From Peromyscus leucopus (lineage: Eukaryota; Chordata; Mammalia; Rodentia; Cricetidae), in assembly GCF_004664715.2 (NCBI RefSeq), contig NC_051071.1:8993410-9057409 (forward strand): 64,000 nucleotides of DNA. Reading direction: 5' to 3'. Under the pieces are notes generated by a model that saw only the letters and a list, made by a program, of their open reading frames with translations, did not search any database and had not been told where the DNA came from. Positions 1 to 11,737 of this stretch are shown in pieces (within the stretch, counting starts at the first letter, position 1; the number at the start of each line of letters is the position of its first letter). The position numbers and the translations under genes were made by a program.

Positions 1-1997
1 AAAAGGAAAAAAATCTTTCTTAGAAAATACCTACTGAAGAACTATTACATTTATATTATAATTTTGTTATTCAAATGATATAAGAATGTGAGGCATTACT
101 GCCAAAGAATGTGATTCCCAAGCTTAGAATTGAAGTTAAAGCAACTAAAGAATGAAGTATGCCATAGATTTAATTCTGAAACTTAAAGTTTGTTTTTTAT
201 TTTTTAAACCAGTGAGAAAAATACATGTGAAGGCATATAATTGTCATAGAACAATTTAGGTATAATGTGTAAGAGAGCCATTCATATCTGCCAACAAAAT
301 TGAAAAATATTTGCTGACCTTTTAAATAATAACTCTCCCATTGATGTCACCAAACCACAAATATGACTGCCATGTTCTTGGTAACACAAGAGGCGTCCAT
401 GTAGCGTTTATCTAAGTTATTCTTTTATCAATAAACACTTGCAAGTCAGGTACTGGGGTAGTAACCTGATGTATTTATAGAGTAACAGAGAAACCATCAG
501 TTGATCCTGCCTCTCCACCTTCCCAGATTGAAAAGACCAGTGAATCTTTCTAAGCCCCTCCCTATTCCTTCGAGTCTCTTTCTATCCTAATCTGGGTCTG
601 CCAAAAACTCTATGATTTATTCTGGCCAGCTGAAAGTGGACTCTGCCCTCTGATTCAAAGTTTAACTTTATTGTCAGTCTCAGAGTGACAATGAGAACAA
701 ATCTCCTGCAACACATCTGGGCAGTGCAAAAGATATTCACCTATAATTCTACCAGTCTAAGAATATACTGTATTATATATGTGCATGTGTCCATGTAAAG
801 TGAAGCTGAAAACATACTTCATTATAGAAACCTTTGGAAACCCGCTACTCTTAGCCCCTACTTGGAAAACCATTGATCAAAATAATTCCTTATCTCTGTC
901 TGTTTAACTGTCATGTGTGATTATCATTATGGTACAAAAGAGGGAAGAGCAGATACCATCAATTTATACAGCGGCAATCACCCTTTGATGTTCTAAGCCT
1001 TTTACCAGTTGTCCAACTCAGTAGTCTCATGTTGACAGAAAACTGGCCCAACTCAATTAAGTGATTAGTCTCAGGGCAGAGTGAGGCTAGGCCTCAGATG
1101 CCCGACTTCTCGAGTTGACACACAAGTTTCAGAAAGAAGTTCCCATTTTTATTACAGTAATGGGAAGAAATCATATGTGACTGAGATGAGATGGATGCAG
1201 ATAACAAAGTTAGATTATCTTTTGTTCTTAATTTTTCTCTGTTGTGGGTTTAAACTAATAAAAGTAGATTGAGCCTTTTATTTTCTTCCAAATGCTGTAA
1301 TTCAAACTATTATGAAGTTAAGCAATCCTTTTTTATTCTCTGGTTGAAGAAAGAGATCTCATGTTACATTCATTTTAGATGCGAATTTTAGGAACTGCCA
1401 AATGAAGGGTGGATATTGCTATATGGGGTGATGTGAGATATGGTGGGATGCTTTGGGGTATCAAACCTGAAGAATTACATTTGAAGGGAAATTAGCTTTT
1501 CTGTAAAGATATGCCTCATTTTTTGCAATTCTATTTAACTTTTCACTTCTCACCAAGCTGTTTTACTCCATTGGACTGCTTCATGCATCACTCTGAGAGG
1601 ACTTGGCTTTCCATTTCCCCGCCCAGACATCAGCTATCACTGCCAGCTTGTCTACTTCTATGTTAGCTTCCAGAGAATTCAGCTGCATGCATTCGTTCTA
1701 TCAAAAGCCTTGCTTTCTTCCAAAGTCAGAATTTCATGATTAATCAAAAGAAGAAACCACAAGGGGATCCACTTACTTTCCCAGTATTTTTCTCTGTTTG
1801 TACTCCAAACAATATTATTAAGCACTGTGTTTATTAGAGTGAAATTTATTTTGGGGTGTCATACTTTCTCTTAAAATGCTTGTACATCCAGAGACTGTAC
1901 AGTGATGGGCCCAGAAGGAACTGAACAGGGAGACGAGGCAGTGAAACCAAAACTTTCACTCACAACTCTCTGTTTTAAGTAGGTCACAGGATTTATT
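1..1997. other. Unique A+T-rich noncoding stretch
   Basis: I see no gene, RNA or recognisable repeat here. The only frame of note is 63 codons from 1081 with a GTG start, and it resembles nothing known. The segment ends at a short (TTTG)n run near 2000-2020. Confidence 0.6.
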
Positions 1998-2029
1998 TAT
2001 TTGTTTGTTTGTTTGTTTATTACTCAGAG

Positions 2030-2282
2030 AAGGAACAATTTGTTTTGGCTCATCTCCGTTGGGCTGGGCTGGGCATTACCACACAGAACAAGGGCATATA
2101 GACAGACAAAGTTGCTCACCTCACGTTAGTTGGCAGCATGGTTGTGCGGCAGCCAGGAAACAGACACAAACACATGGGGAGGGACCAGAACAAGGTATAA
2201 CCTCCTAGGCCACACCATCAATGACCTACTATCCCCAGCTAGATCCCACCTCCTGAAATTTTCAAATATTGAATCCAACAAA
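2030..2282 (-). repeat. MaLR-like LTR fragment, reverse orientation
   Basis: Read on the minus strand, the interval follows the body of the rodent MaLR-type LTR also seen at 13551-13911. On the + strand the matching landmarks are 'gttgctcacctcacg', 'aggccacaccatcaatgacc' and 'gatcccacctcctgaa', the complements of the 'aggaggtgg...' and 'ggtcac' blocks of that family. Both ends are eroded and no TSD is visible. The subfamily is not assigned. Confidence 0.5.
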
Positions 2283-2577
2283 TGTTGAGATGCCTTCAGC
2301 TACAGTGATAACTTTGACTATGGTTATGAGACCCTGTTGCCTGCATCCAGAGTGGTAAAAGTCTGTGTGGTTCTTCTTACTATTCCACATTGCAAGAGAC
2401 TTGCTCCCAGTGGGGGTTCACTATCAGTTTGTTGGAGGAATGAATAGGAAGAGGAGCAGAAGTTAAAGGAACACTTGTGTGAGGCTCCATAGCTGTGCTG
2501 CGGCTTCAGGTGCCCATGGTGACAAGAGCTGACGTTTTATCCATGTCATGCATATGTAGAGGCACACCTATGAAATC

Positions 2578-2760
2578 ACCCTTTACGTCTCCAACAATCC
2601 TACTAAGAAGGTATGATTATTATTAATCCCCAACCTACAGAGCAGGAAACAGACTCAGAAAATTGGCATAATATACCTAAATCCACAGATTTAGTAAATA
2701 GTAGCACTAAAATTTAACCATAGGTCCATATATCTCTTCAAACCTGACCTCCGTGTATAG
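2578..2760 (-). repeat. MIR SINE, reverse orientation
   Basis: The + strand reads as the complement of the MIR core: 'acaatcctactaagaaggta', then 'attattattaatcccc', 'acagagcaggaaacagactc', and a degenerate copy of the 'cacacagctagtaag' block. It is highly diverged, as expected of an ancient tRNA-derived SINE shared by all mammals. Confidence 0.75.
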
Positions 2761-3940
2761 AAACTGGCTTCCTTTTACTTCTCTGTGTCAGCATCCAAGC
2801 TTAAAGAGGTACCAAAGTCTTCTCAAATAAAACTATACCTTTCTAAGAGCTAATCTAGCTGCAGGCAAAGCCCAGGACTCCTGGGTGCACTCTGCAAGCT
2901 TAGGAGGTGATGCAAATATACAAGAAGCCCTCCTCTTAAAAAAATCTCAGCATCCGTAGCCCCTAGTGGAGGTGAACAGCACAGGGCTGACTGGCAGTCC
3001 TGACGTTCCTTAAGTCTCTGTCATATTTGAATCAAGCCGTTCTCACTTTTCAATCTAAATATACTTGCTAAAGGGGACAGCGAGTTTCTCCTGTCTACAT
3101 TGGGAATTATTTTAAGCAAAGACATATCCCCAAAGAGCTTTCTAGCTCTTACCAGCAATCACAACTTGGAAAAGAACTTGTTGTACAAACTAAGAATCTC
3201 ATTTACTAAAACAATTATTTAGAAAGAATAGCCAAAAATTCCCAAGTAGTGAAGCACGTGTGTAAATTTGAATCACCATATGAAACAAGTGTGTAATTTT
3301 AATTCTGAATCAACACTAAAACAATTTTATTTCCCAAGAAAGTATGTTGGTGACCACTGCCTCAGACTTGTCTTGTGGTACTCAATAAGGATTCTCCTAA
3401 AGGTCATTTTAATTCATCACAGAGGCAGCACAGAAACATAAATAACCTGGCAGTTGCAATGCACATGACAGATTAAAATGCAGGCTTGCTTCATCTCTGC
3501 CTCACTGGTTTGCCTATCTATCTTTTTAAATATTTCTAAAGGTCCCCCCAAAGTCTTAGCCCCAGCTAACACCCTAAGCTCTTCATACTCATTTCTTCCT
3601 TTAGAAACTGTTATCTAAGTCTTGAAAAAGGCACTTAGACATGAATCTAAGGAAAGTAAAGATTTATTCTGGTGAGCATTCTGAAACCTTAACTTCCATT
3701 TCATTATTCATTCCCATATTGTCCTAGCACAGCAAAAACCATACCAACACAAGCATGGTTCCTGTTTGTGAAGCTGCCAAGAACATCTGATGCTCAGTCA
3801 ACGAGAGCTCTAAGTCGTCCTTCAATTAACCTGGGAACCTAACTTCATTTTTTTAAATTATCAATAGTCATTGTTCTCCCAAAACAAAGTTCACCATGGC
3901 CAGGCTTTTCCAGTCACATTCTCTGGGTGCAGGTGACTGT
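2761..3940. other. Unique noncoding stretch
   Basis: No open frame of note, RNA gene or repeat is recognised. A pyrimidine-rich, TTCC-type low-complexity tract follows at about 3950-4025. Confidence 0.5.
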
Positions 3941-4205
3941 GTTGGTCTGTCTGTCTCTTTTATTTCTTTCTCCCTTCCTTCCTACCTACCTTTCCTCCTT
4001 CATTCCTTCTATTCTCGTGTTAATTTTTAGCACCCTATCCTTTCAGCTTCTTGATACTCTGTTTGTCTGCTCACATTTTTGTTTCAGCCCTAATTCTTTA
4101 TTTTAGCAGATCACCCTGAGTTCCCTCTGCCTGTCTATCCTGGACACCTATATTGCTCTGCTCTCTTGTCAGGATGTTGTGTTCTGATGGCCACTCAGGT
4201 GTTTC

Positions 4206-4416
4206 CTAGTTTCTTTTTCTTTTCTTTTTTTTTTTTTTTAAAGATTTATTTATTATGTATACAGCATGTATGACTGCAGGCCAGAAGAGGGCACCAGATC
4301 TCATTACAGATGGTTGTGAGCCACCATGTGGTTGCTGGGAATTGAACTCAGGACCTCTGGAAGAGCAGTCAGTGCTCTTAACCTCTGAGCCATCTCTCCA
4401 GCCCCGCTAGTTTCTT
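4206..4416 (-). mobile_element. B2 SINE, reverse orientation, with 10-bp TSD
   Basis: The + strand carries a T-run followed by 'aaagatttatttattatgta' and ends in 'gccatctctccagccc', the reverse complement of the B2 promoter end (GGGCTGGAGAGATGGC). The element body is about 4230-4405. The direct repeat 'ctagtttctt' at 4206-4215 and 4407-4416 is the TSD. B2 is a tRNA-derived, pol III-transcribed SINE mobilised by L1. The copy is close to consensus, so probably fairly young. It carries the B2-borne CTCF-like motif at 4280-4298. Confidence 0.93.
4280..4298. promoter_or_regulatory. CTCF-like motif inside the B2 SINE
   Basis: The stretch 'gccagaagagggcaccaga' matches the CTCF-like core (CCAG..GAGGGC) that B2/B3 SINEs are known to spread in rodents. 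Occupancy cannot be read from sequence. No CpG lies within the motif. Confidence 0.35.
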
Positions 4417-4683
4417 ATGATCTGGGGATCTTGCTGTTTATCCAGGCCACTTGGTGTAACCATTTCTTCTTCTGGAAATAGCTTCTCCTTAGCTGCTGAT
4501 AGAGAAGAGCCCCCTTTGATAGATTTCAGATAATGATTTTCTTTAACAGAAGATCACAGAAAGATATTTTGTTGGTAATATCTAACATTTTAGTTTAGAA
4601 TTCTCTGCTGGTTTATGAAATAAATACTGATTTTGTTAATATATAAATAATTTCTTGCCAAACTTCACACACTGCATGCACAA

Positions 4684-4729
4684 GTGTGTGTGTGTGTGAC
4701 ACATTGCATGCACATGTGTGTGTGTGTGT

Positions 4730-4778
<49 letters not shown>
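4684..4778. repeat. Compound (TG)n-(AC)n microsatellite with dyad symmetry
   Basis: Two short TG tracts (about 4685-4698 and 4715-4730), separated by a partial repeat of 'gacacattgcatgcacat', are followed directly by an (AC) tract at 4731-4776. The TG-to-AC switch at 4730/4731 makes an almost perfect inverted repeat. Long V-C and T-H frames on either strand are translations of this tract, not genes. Confidence 0.95.
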
Positions 4779-4781
<3 letters not shown>

Positions 4782-7025
4782 GAGGTTGTGCTAACTGTCT
4801 CAGCTGTCTCCCATAGGCCTGCTCTGCCTCTTATATTGACTCTTCCCAATGGTCTTTCCCTGGCTGGAAGGCTGAGAATAATTTTTCTCTATTCTCTTTG
4901 CCTTTTCTTTGTAGTCCATAGCAAGTCAAATCTTGTCACAGGATGTAAACCCTGCCCTTCTCGTTATTCTTCCTCCCATGATGCTGATTTGGGCTTTAGC
5001 ATCCACTGTGCCACATTTTCCAGGATTGCCTCCTCCTGTGTGAGGTGTGGGGAGGCGTGTATGCACGTACAGATAAAGCATGGGATCCTACTGTGATTTG
5101 TGCTGATGTGGTTTCTGTTTCTGCTCTCTGGTCTTGTCCCCTTTCCTGTGTTTCTCGGCCGTCATTCTCCTCATAGTCTGCCTTGTCTCCATGCTGGAGC
5201 ATGTGTTGGTGCCTGGAGTTCATCTTGCCTATTTTTCTTCTTTATGTGCTGTATGATGGAAAACTTCTGAGTTACACCACACAGATCAACAATTCTTTTA
5301 TTAGCTAGTTAACAGATTATCTGATTAATTATTTTTTACTATTTATTATAGATACTATTTTTTACATTTATCAAACTTTCAACAGGTTTATTTTATTCAA
5401 ATCAATGTCCATTCTCATTTTCACCCACTCTTTTGAAAACTCCCTGCTCTTGTTTCTTACTTTGACTTTGTATCCTTATCACTTTCACACTCGTAACTGT
5501 AATTATTTAGGTTATAACACTCGTGTTCCTTCTCCTTTCCTTCATAGGGATATGAAGTCAGCTCTTGCTTTGCTGACTTCACTGGTCCACTCTTCATATC
5601 CTTCTCAGTATATTTTGGAAGCAGAGTCTTGAGATGTTCCCTGTTGGTTTGTTTTGCTGTCCTGTCTTTTTGCAGTCTGCTGCTTATCTCACACATTTGT
5701 CTCTGTCCACCCAGATCCCCAGCTGCCAGACCAGCTCTTACCTTAGCACTTGTGGCTTAGGACAACTGTGTCTACTGCTTCCTATGTATCAAATTCCACG
5801 TGAACAATGGCTGTAGTTAGAGGTCACTGCTGAGAAAACGACCAGGGCAGGAAATGCACTAGAGAAATATTCCTGCTGTTTGCCTACGTTCTGTCTGGTT
5901 CCTGCCCAGAGGAGGAGTGATTGGTTTGTTCTGAGTGGTTTAGAGATACAGCGAACATATGCGATTTGGGTGTTTTAGGATTTTGCTTTAGGCCTGTCTG
6001 TGAGCTAGATGAGGGACTCCTTGCCTGTGTTCTTACAGTGAGCTGGCCAGCCTGCTTCTGCATGACAGCAAATCTGTTTACCACATGTGCCCCTTTCTAG
6101 GTGGGCAGGCACATGTGCCTAGTGCAGAGTACTGTGTCCAGGCCTACCTGGCTCTGCACGGAAGTTACGCTCTCCAAATCATTGTCAGCAAGGAGATGAC
6201 ATCTGACTCATCAGTCACTCTCTGCCCTCCACCGTGATTAGTTCTGAACTTGAAGGGCTAAAAGAATGCTGTATAATGGGCCCCTTGCCTTTTCCTGACC
6301 AGTCTCCTGTTTTGCAGCCAGACTCTAACCTGACATGTGTAGGGTTTTCTTGGTCTTTACTCCTTCAGAGAAGCAAGAATCATGAGCCTCTGCCATGGTG
6401 TCCTCAGCCTGCGAGCAGCAAACATGTAGCTTCAGAACCAGACTTGCTTTGGGGCCACAGTTATATAATTAGCCAGTATATTTGAGCTCAGCTATGCCTT
6501 TTAGATTTTCTCACTTCACATTTTCTGCAGCAGTTTAACAAGAATGAGGCTGGTGTGTGATTAGACTTTCCAAGTCCACCTAATCCAGAAATCCAGAAAG
6601 TCATCTGTCCGTGAATTTTGTCTACCTATGTCCTGTGCTACTTCTTAACCTGATTACTCTTTTTAAAATTCAGTTTTGGTGTTGCTTTTTTTTTTTTTTT
6701 CTTTTTAAGAGGATACTGGTCCAGCAAACTTCAGTCACTGCCTTAACAACCAGGAAACAATCCATTAGATGTCATTCTGGGCACAGCTTTTGACATCGTG
6801 GTGACTCCAGCACATCACTAATACATGTTGTTGATTTAATAGATGCTTGCTGAAGTAAAGGTTGTGCATCTGCACTATGAGATCAGGATGGATGAATGTG
6901 TTCAGGTTGGATTTTTATTTACAGTGAATAGTATATTCACCCTCTTTACTGTTGAACACTGCCTTACATTGAGGATTCTTCTGAAAAATAACATGGGTTT
7001 GTTTTTTAAAGTATGAACAATAGAG
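4779..7025. other. Unique noncoding stretch
   Basis: Several 60-80 codon frames occur on both strands, none with similarity to a known protein. The part near 5280-5400 is strongly A+T-rich. I see no repeat apart from a T-run at about 6686-6700. Confidence 0.5.
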
Positions 7026-8097
7026 TTAAATTGAGTGATTTTTTTAAAATAACTTTTATTTTAAAAAATTTCTTTCCTTTTACATACCAATATCTGTTCC
7101 CTTTCCCTTCCCTTCTCCTGCTCTCCCCCCAATTCCATCTCACCCTCATCCCTCATCGCCTCCTCATAGAGGGTAAGGCTGGGATACCAAGTTGGGGCTG
7201 GACCCAGCGCCCCCCCCCTCCCGCATCAAGGCTGAGTAAGGCATTGCACCATAGGAAATGGGCTCTAAAACGTCAGTTTATGACCCTGGATAAGTCCTGG
7301 TCCCATTGCCAGGGGCCCACAAACACATCAAGCCATGCAGACTTTCACCCACATTCAGAGGGCCTAGTTCAGTCCCATGCAGGCTCCCCAGCTGTCAGTC
7401 CAGAGTCCATGAGCTCCCACTAGCTTGGGTCAGTTTTTTCTGTGACTTTTCCCATCATGATCCTGGCCTGTCTTGCTCCTATAATCCCTCCTCCCTCTCT
7501 TCAACTGAATTCCAAGATCTTGGCTAAGTGCTTGGCTGTAGGTCTCTGCACCTGCTTCCATCAGTCACTGGATGTAAGGATCTATGATGACAATTAGGGT
7601 GGACACCAATCTTAGTACAGGGGAAGGCTAGTTCAAGAACCCTCTCAACCATTGCTATGAGTCTTAACTAGGGACAATCTTGTGAGTTCCTGGGGTTTTC
7701 CCTAGCTGCAGATCTCTCCCCATTCCATTAATGGTACACTCTGTCAAGATATCTCTTTCATTGTTCTCTCTCCCTGTCTCTCCCTCAACTCGACCATCTT
7801 GAGCCCTCCTGTTCCCACCTCCCATTCCCTCCCCTCTACTCCCTCCTCCCAGTTTACCCAGGACATCTCAGCCCTTCCCCCTTCCTGGGGCGATCCATAT
7901 GTGTCCCTCTTAGTGTCTTCCTCTTTACCTAGCTTCTCTGGGTTGTGGATTATAGCCTGGTTATCATTTGCTTTTTGTCTAATATTCACTTTTGAGTGAG
8001 TACATACAGTGTTTGTCTTTCTGGGTCTGGGTTACCTTACTCAGGATGATTTTTTCTAGTTTCATCCATTTGCCTACAAATTAAATTGAGTGATTTT
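7026..8097 (-). mobile_element. 5'-truncated L1 (LINE-1) copy, minus strand, with 17-bp TSD
   Basis: The direct repeat 'ttaaattgagtgatttt' at 7026-7042 and 8081-8097 brackets the insertion. On the minus strand the element begins near the end of the ORF2 region ('ggcaaatggatgaaactag' complements about 8050-8078), continues through a pyrimidine/purine-biased 3' UTR, and ends in an A-rich tail (complement of 7041-7070). About 1.04 kb is left of a 6-7 kb element, typical truncation by target-primed reverse transcription. Frames of 60-136 codons inside it are chance frames of the 3' UTR. I take it as an Lx-like rodent L1; the subfamily is not certain. Confidence 0.85.
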
Positions 8098-9064
8098 GTT
8101 GTTAACTTTCTTAATGCCTACGAGTGTTTCTTTTCTTTTTGGCAAAATGGGACTAGCAAGTTCCCAGTTTGATGAATGTGGTACTAAACACAGAGTTGGT
8201 TCAGGGCTGATCAATCACATCACCTAAACTTGCCTGGGTTCCCTTGCACTGATTGATACAATGATCTCCTAACAGAAATGGCATCTGTACACAGCAATTC
8301 CCCCATGGCTTGATCTTTCCTCATTAAGTATAATAAAATTTTCTCAGAGGCAACTTGAAAGGGAGAACTCTCTCCCCTCAGGCTCTTTGCTAACAAGAGC
8401 AGCAACATGCTTCCCATGGAAGTTACCAAGATAGAAGGGCTCCTCATAGCAGGATTCTGAATGAATGAGTCTTAAAGTTGGAAACCTGGACATCCAATAC
8501 TTGAACAATCTTCCAGGTGAGCTTCAGCCATGGAAGAACACCCAGCAAAGCCTCACTTCCATATGGGAGAGACATATTGTATCTACACAAAAGTGGAAAG
8601 TTAATGCACATCAGGCACACTGGGGAGACCTGTTAGAATCTAGGAGTTTGATATCTAATTCCCAGGAAAACCAAAGAAGGGTTTATTTAACTCTGTAATC
8701 GTCTCTGTATCACTGTTTGCTGTCTCTGAGTAGAAACAGGATGAAATCCATTTGCTGACTTCCCACCAGTGTGTTAGAGGAATGGAGTGGAATGAGCCTT
8801 GTTCATCTCCATTGCTTCCTTTTTCTGGGCTGGAGGCCATAAGGCACTTGGCTTCTAGAGCTCAAGCTGTTCTCTTCTTCAAATATCCCCTGACAATCAA
8901 TTTATTGAGTGATCCTGATGTTGCTCCAGGGATGAAATGACAATTACAGACCCACCAGGAAGCAAAAAGGTGGTGAGAACAGCAGTAACTATACAATAGT
9001 GAGGATTCGGGAACTTGTCAGAATATGGTGTGAGGTGAGAGTGAGAAAGAGTAGCTCTGCATGC
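8098..9064. other. Unique noncoding stretch
   Basis: No recognisable repeat, RNA or protein. Overlapping 60-77 codon frames on both strands are treated as chance. Confidence 0.5.

Positions 9065-9065
<1 letters not shown>

Positions 9066-9116
<51 letters not shown>
9066..9116. repeat. (TG)n microsatellite
   Basis: About 25 uninterrupted TG units ending in 'tatgt'. Confidence 0.97.
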
Positions 9117-9120
<4 letters not shown>

Positions 9121-9237
9121 TTCATGAGTGATAACAGAATAGTTTTGACATTTACAAGTAATTAAGATATGCTTCCACTCAATGCTGAATATAGTTACAA
9201 CAATAGGAGAAAGTGCTGGAATGCAAAAAAATTATAA

Positions 9238-9295
9238 GAAAGAAAGAGGAGAGAGAGAGAGGGAGGGAGGGAGGAGAAGACTAGCTAGCTAGCTG
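9238..9295. repeat. Purine-rich (GAAA/GAGA/GGGA) tract plus (AGCT)n
   Basis: A polypurine run of GAAA, GA and GGGA units is followed by three tandem 'agct' copies at about 9283-9294, a short self-complementary tetranucleotide run. Confidence 0.85.
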
Positions 9296-9629
9296 GAATA
9301 ATGAACTGGAATGAAGACCTTCTGCCTCTCTTGGAGGCAGGGGCTAATCTGCTCCCTTAGACACCAGTCGTGACAGCAACACTAGAGTGGGCAAGACTGG
9401 AAAGCAGTTTATTTGAGCATTGAGTTGGGCCAAACTTGCATCAAGAGTGGCTGAAGAGAGTTCCATTTGAGAACTGCCTTTTTCCCCCAAACATGTAACT
9501 CCTTTGCATTCTGTTAGTGTTAATGATTGAAATGGGGCTCAGTGAAGAGGAAAGACACTGCTTTAACAATTGATTTTATTCTGTTGTATATTTTTGTATA
9601 TTCCATAGTTGGATATACTATGCCTTGAG

Positions 9630-9805
9630 TTGCAACTGGGTTTTTTTTTTTTTTTAGAGACAGGGTTTCTCTGTGTAGCTTTGTGCCTTTCCTGGAACTC
9701 ACTTGGTAGTCCAGGCTGGCCTCGAACTCACAGAGATCCCCCTGCCTCTGCCTCCCGAGTGCTGGGATTAAAGGCGTGCGCCACCAACGCCCGGCTTGCA
9801 ACTGG
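9630..9805 (-). mobile_element. B1 SINE, reverse orientation, with 10-bp TSD
   Basis: The + strand shows a T-run, then 'gagacagggtttctctgtgt' and ends in 'ccaccaacgcccggc', the complement of the B1 start. The direct repeat 'ttgcaactgg' at 9630-9639 and 9796-9805 is the TSD. B1 derives from 7SL RNA and is mobilised by L1. The variant 'tagctttgtgcctttcctgg' is the cricetid-type form. The copy is near consensus with several CpGs intact, so it is young. A frame of 89 codons through it is spurious. Confidence 0.96.
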
Positions 9806-10266
9806 TTTTATCTTTCTCTCCAATGGACATATCAGCAAACAGTTTCTATGTGTCTATCAAAAAAATAAAATTTTTTAACAAATAAAACATATAAACAAAT
9901 AGCAGATGGATGTATGATGTAACCATTTAAGTTTGAGTGGTTTGTGTTTGTGTTTGAGCATTTCTTCTGCATCAGCTAGTCATATCACATGGGACCAGAG
10001 AAAAAGCCAAAGCTGTGACACCTCCTTTGTGCTGCTCAGCGAGAATCACTTCTTTGAATTAAAGCTACAAGTAAATTAGGCATATTCAGCTTCACGGTTT
10101 TGAATGACATTCCAGTGAGCAGTCTGTACTTTACTTTGTATCTCATTTCCTCTGATTCCGAGTAGAAAAAATAGGGTCATTATATTTATCAATTGATTGT
10201 TGATGAGGAGAACCACAATGTATCTGATACATGTATACTTGTGTGAGAGATACTTGAGGGTATTTT
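9806..10266. other. Unique noncoding stretch
   Basis: A+T-rich with no feature recognised. Confidence 0.5.
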
Positions 10267-10270
10267 GTGA

Positions 10271-10317
<47 letters not shown>
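10271..10317. repeat. (TG)n microsatellite
   Basis: About 23 TG units, translated as a V-C run in a spurious 71-codon frame. Confidence 0.97.
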
Positions 10318-10318
<1 letters not shown>

Positions 10319-10859
10319 ATGGTTGATGGGTGTGTTTAAAACAGATTATTGTATACTTGTATACAGACTGGAGTTTAAAATGTCTACATACTTTTTCTTA
10401 ATTTTATTTTAATAAATAACATTTTCTAAGAACTCCAGAAATGCCTAATTGTATGAGAATATTTTGTATAAAGTCAGACCTAAATCCCAAACATACTGAT
10501 AACAACTGCCACATGTCTTTTTACATAGCTCCTGAGATTATTAAGGCATTCCACACCAAATTTCTATGGTAAAGGCTTGTCAATAGGATTAAATTCAACC
10601 CAGAGCAAGGTGGCAAAAATATGTCATGCAATACTTACAAAGCAGCATGAGTACAAATGGACTCCATCCAGTTCCAATGTAAATTATAAACAATTAAAAG
10701 TACATGAGTTACAACACCCAGAGCTGAGCACTGAGAACATGACTGCACACTTGAGATAACTTTGGGAACTGAAGAAGCAATTGTTTCCCAGTGTGACATG
10801 GAAATAACAGACAGTATTTGTGTCTGCAGAGTCAAGTACCACCTTGTCTGCTCTATCAT

Positions 10860-11065
10860 GTAGAGATTTTTATTTATTTATTAGCAGCTGGCAGGCACAT
10901 GAGTGATGCATAATGGTGGTGGTGAATAGTTTTTGGAATAGATTAGTAGGTGACGTCACGGATAAAGGACTATTTATCACCATAATTTAACACAAGATGC
11001 AACACAATGGCTTGATGGATGCATTTTATGGTTTTCAGCCAATCATAATAATGGACTTATTGACT
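10860..11065. promoter_or_regulatory. Candidate cis-regulatory element with a perfect CRE palindrome
   Basis: The perfect CREB/ATF palindrome TGACGTCA lies at 10951-10958, directly followed by a GATA motif ('cggataaagg'). Nearby are a CAGCTG E-box (about 10886) and a CCAAT box ('cagccaatcat', about 11037). CRE and CCAAT matches are seen directly. That the segment is an enhancer is inference; there is no conservation data. Confidence 0.35.
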
Positions 11066-11518
11066 AAAGTTTTATGTGTCCTCTACACATCCTTCATCTT
11101 TTAGGAAAAGGCAGAGTGATAACTCAGAAGGACCAGCCTCTGTGGAGTATTCTTTTGACCTGTTCAAACCAAGTCCTGCTTTGGGGCTCTGCCCTCTCTC
11201 TACTGCACAGCAGGCAGACAGCCAGTGCTAAATGAAAGGAAGCATCTGAGGTGTGGCAGTGTGGCTCAGCCCCATTCCTGGGTCAGGTGGCCAAGGATAC
11301 AATAATTCAGGTGGGTAAGGATACAATAATATACACAGCTGAATATCTGTTGGTTTTCTCCAAATGAGGCAAAGGATTTTGTAGGTCACCCATGCTTCTT
11401 GGCTGGTAGGGTCTGAGATGAGAAAGGGATGAAACATAAAATATTGAAGAGATCGTGGTAAGTCAGGTTTTTCATTTGAAGGTGAGGTGGGCAGTTTTTC
11501 ACTCACTATCTACCTTAC

Positions 11519-11737
11519 TTTTGGGGATAGAGTCTTACTGAATCTGCAGCTCACTGATTAAGCTAGGTTGGCTGGCCAGCAAGTTCCACAGATATGCCTG
11601 TGTCTGCCTCCACAGTGCTAGGATTACGGGTTCACACCACTGTGCACAGCTCTTTTGTGGGATGCTTCAAACCCATACTCAGGCCATCATATTGGCTCAG
11701 CAAACACTTTACTGACTAAGCCATCTTTCCAGCTCTC
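11519..11737 (-). mobile_element. B4-family SINE, reverse orientation
   Basis: On the + strand the B1-like half comes first ('agagtcttactgaatctgca', 'tgctaggattacgggttcac'), followed by the ID/tRNA-like half ('aaacactttactgactaagc', 'catctttccagctct'). This ID+B1 composite is diagnostic of B4/RSINE-type elements. It is well diverged, so older than the B1 and B2 copies in the window. Confidence 0.8.

Noticed and set aside
4613..5096. C-V and T-H repeat proteins on both strands
   Set aside because: Translations of the TG/AC microsatellite.
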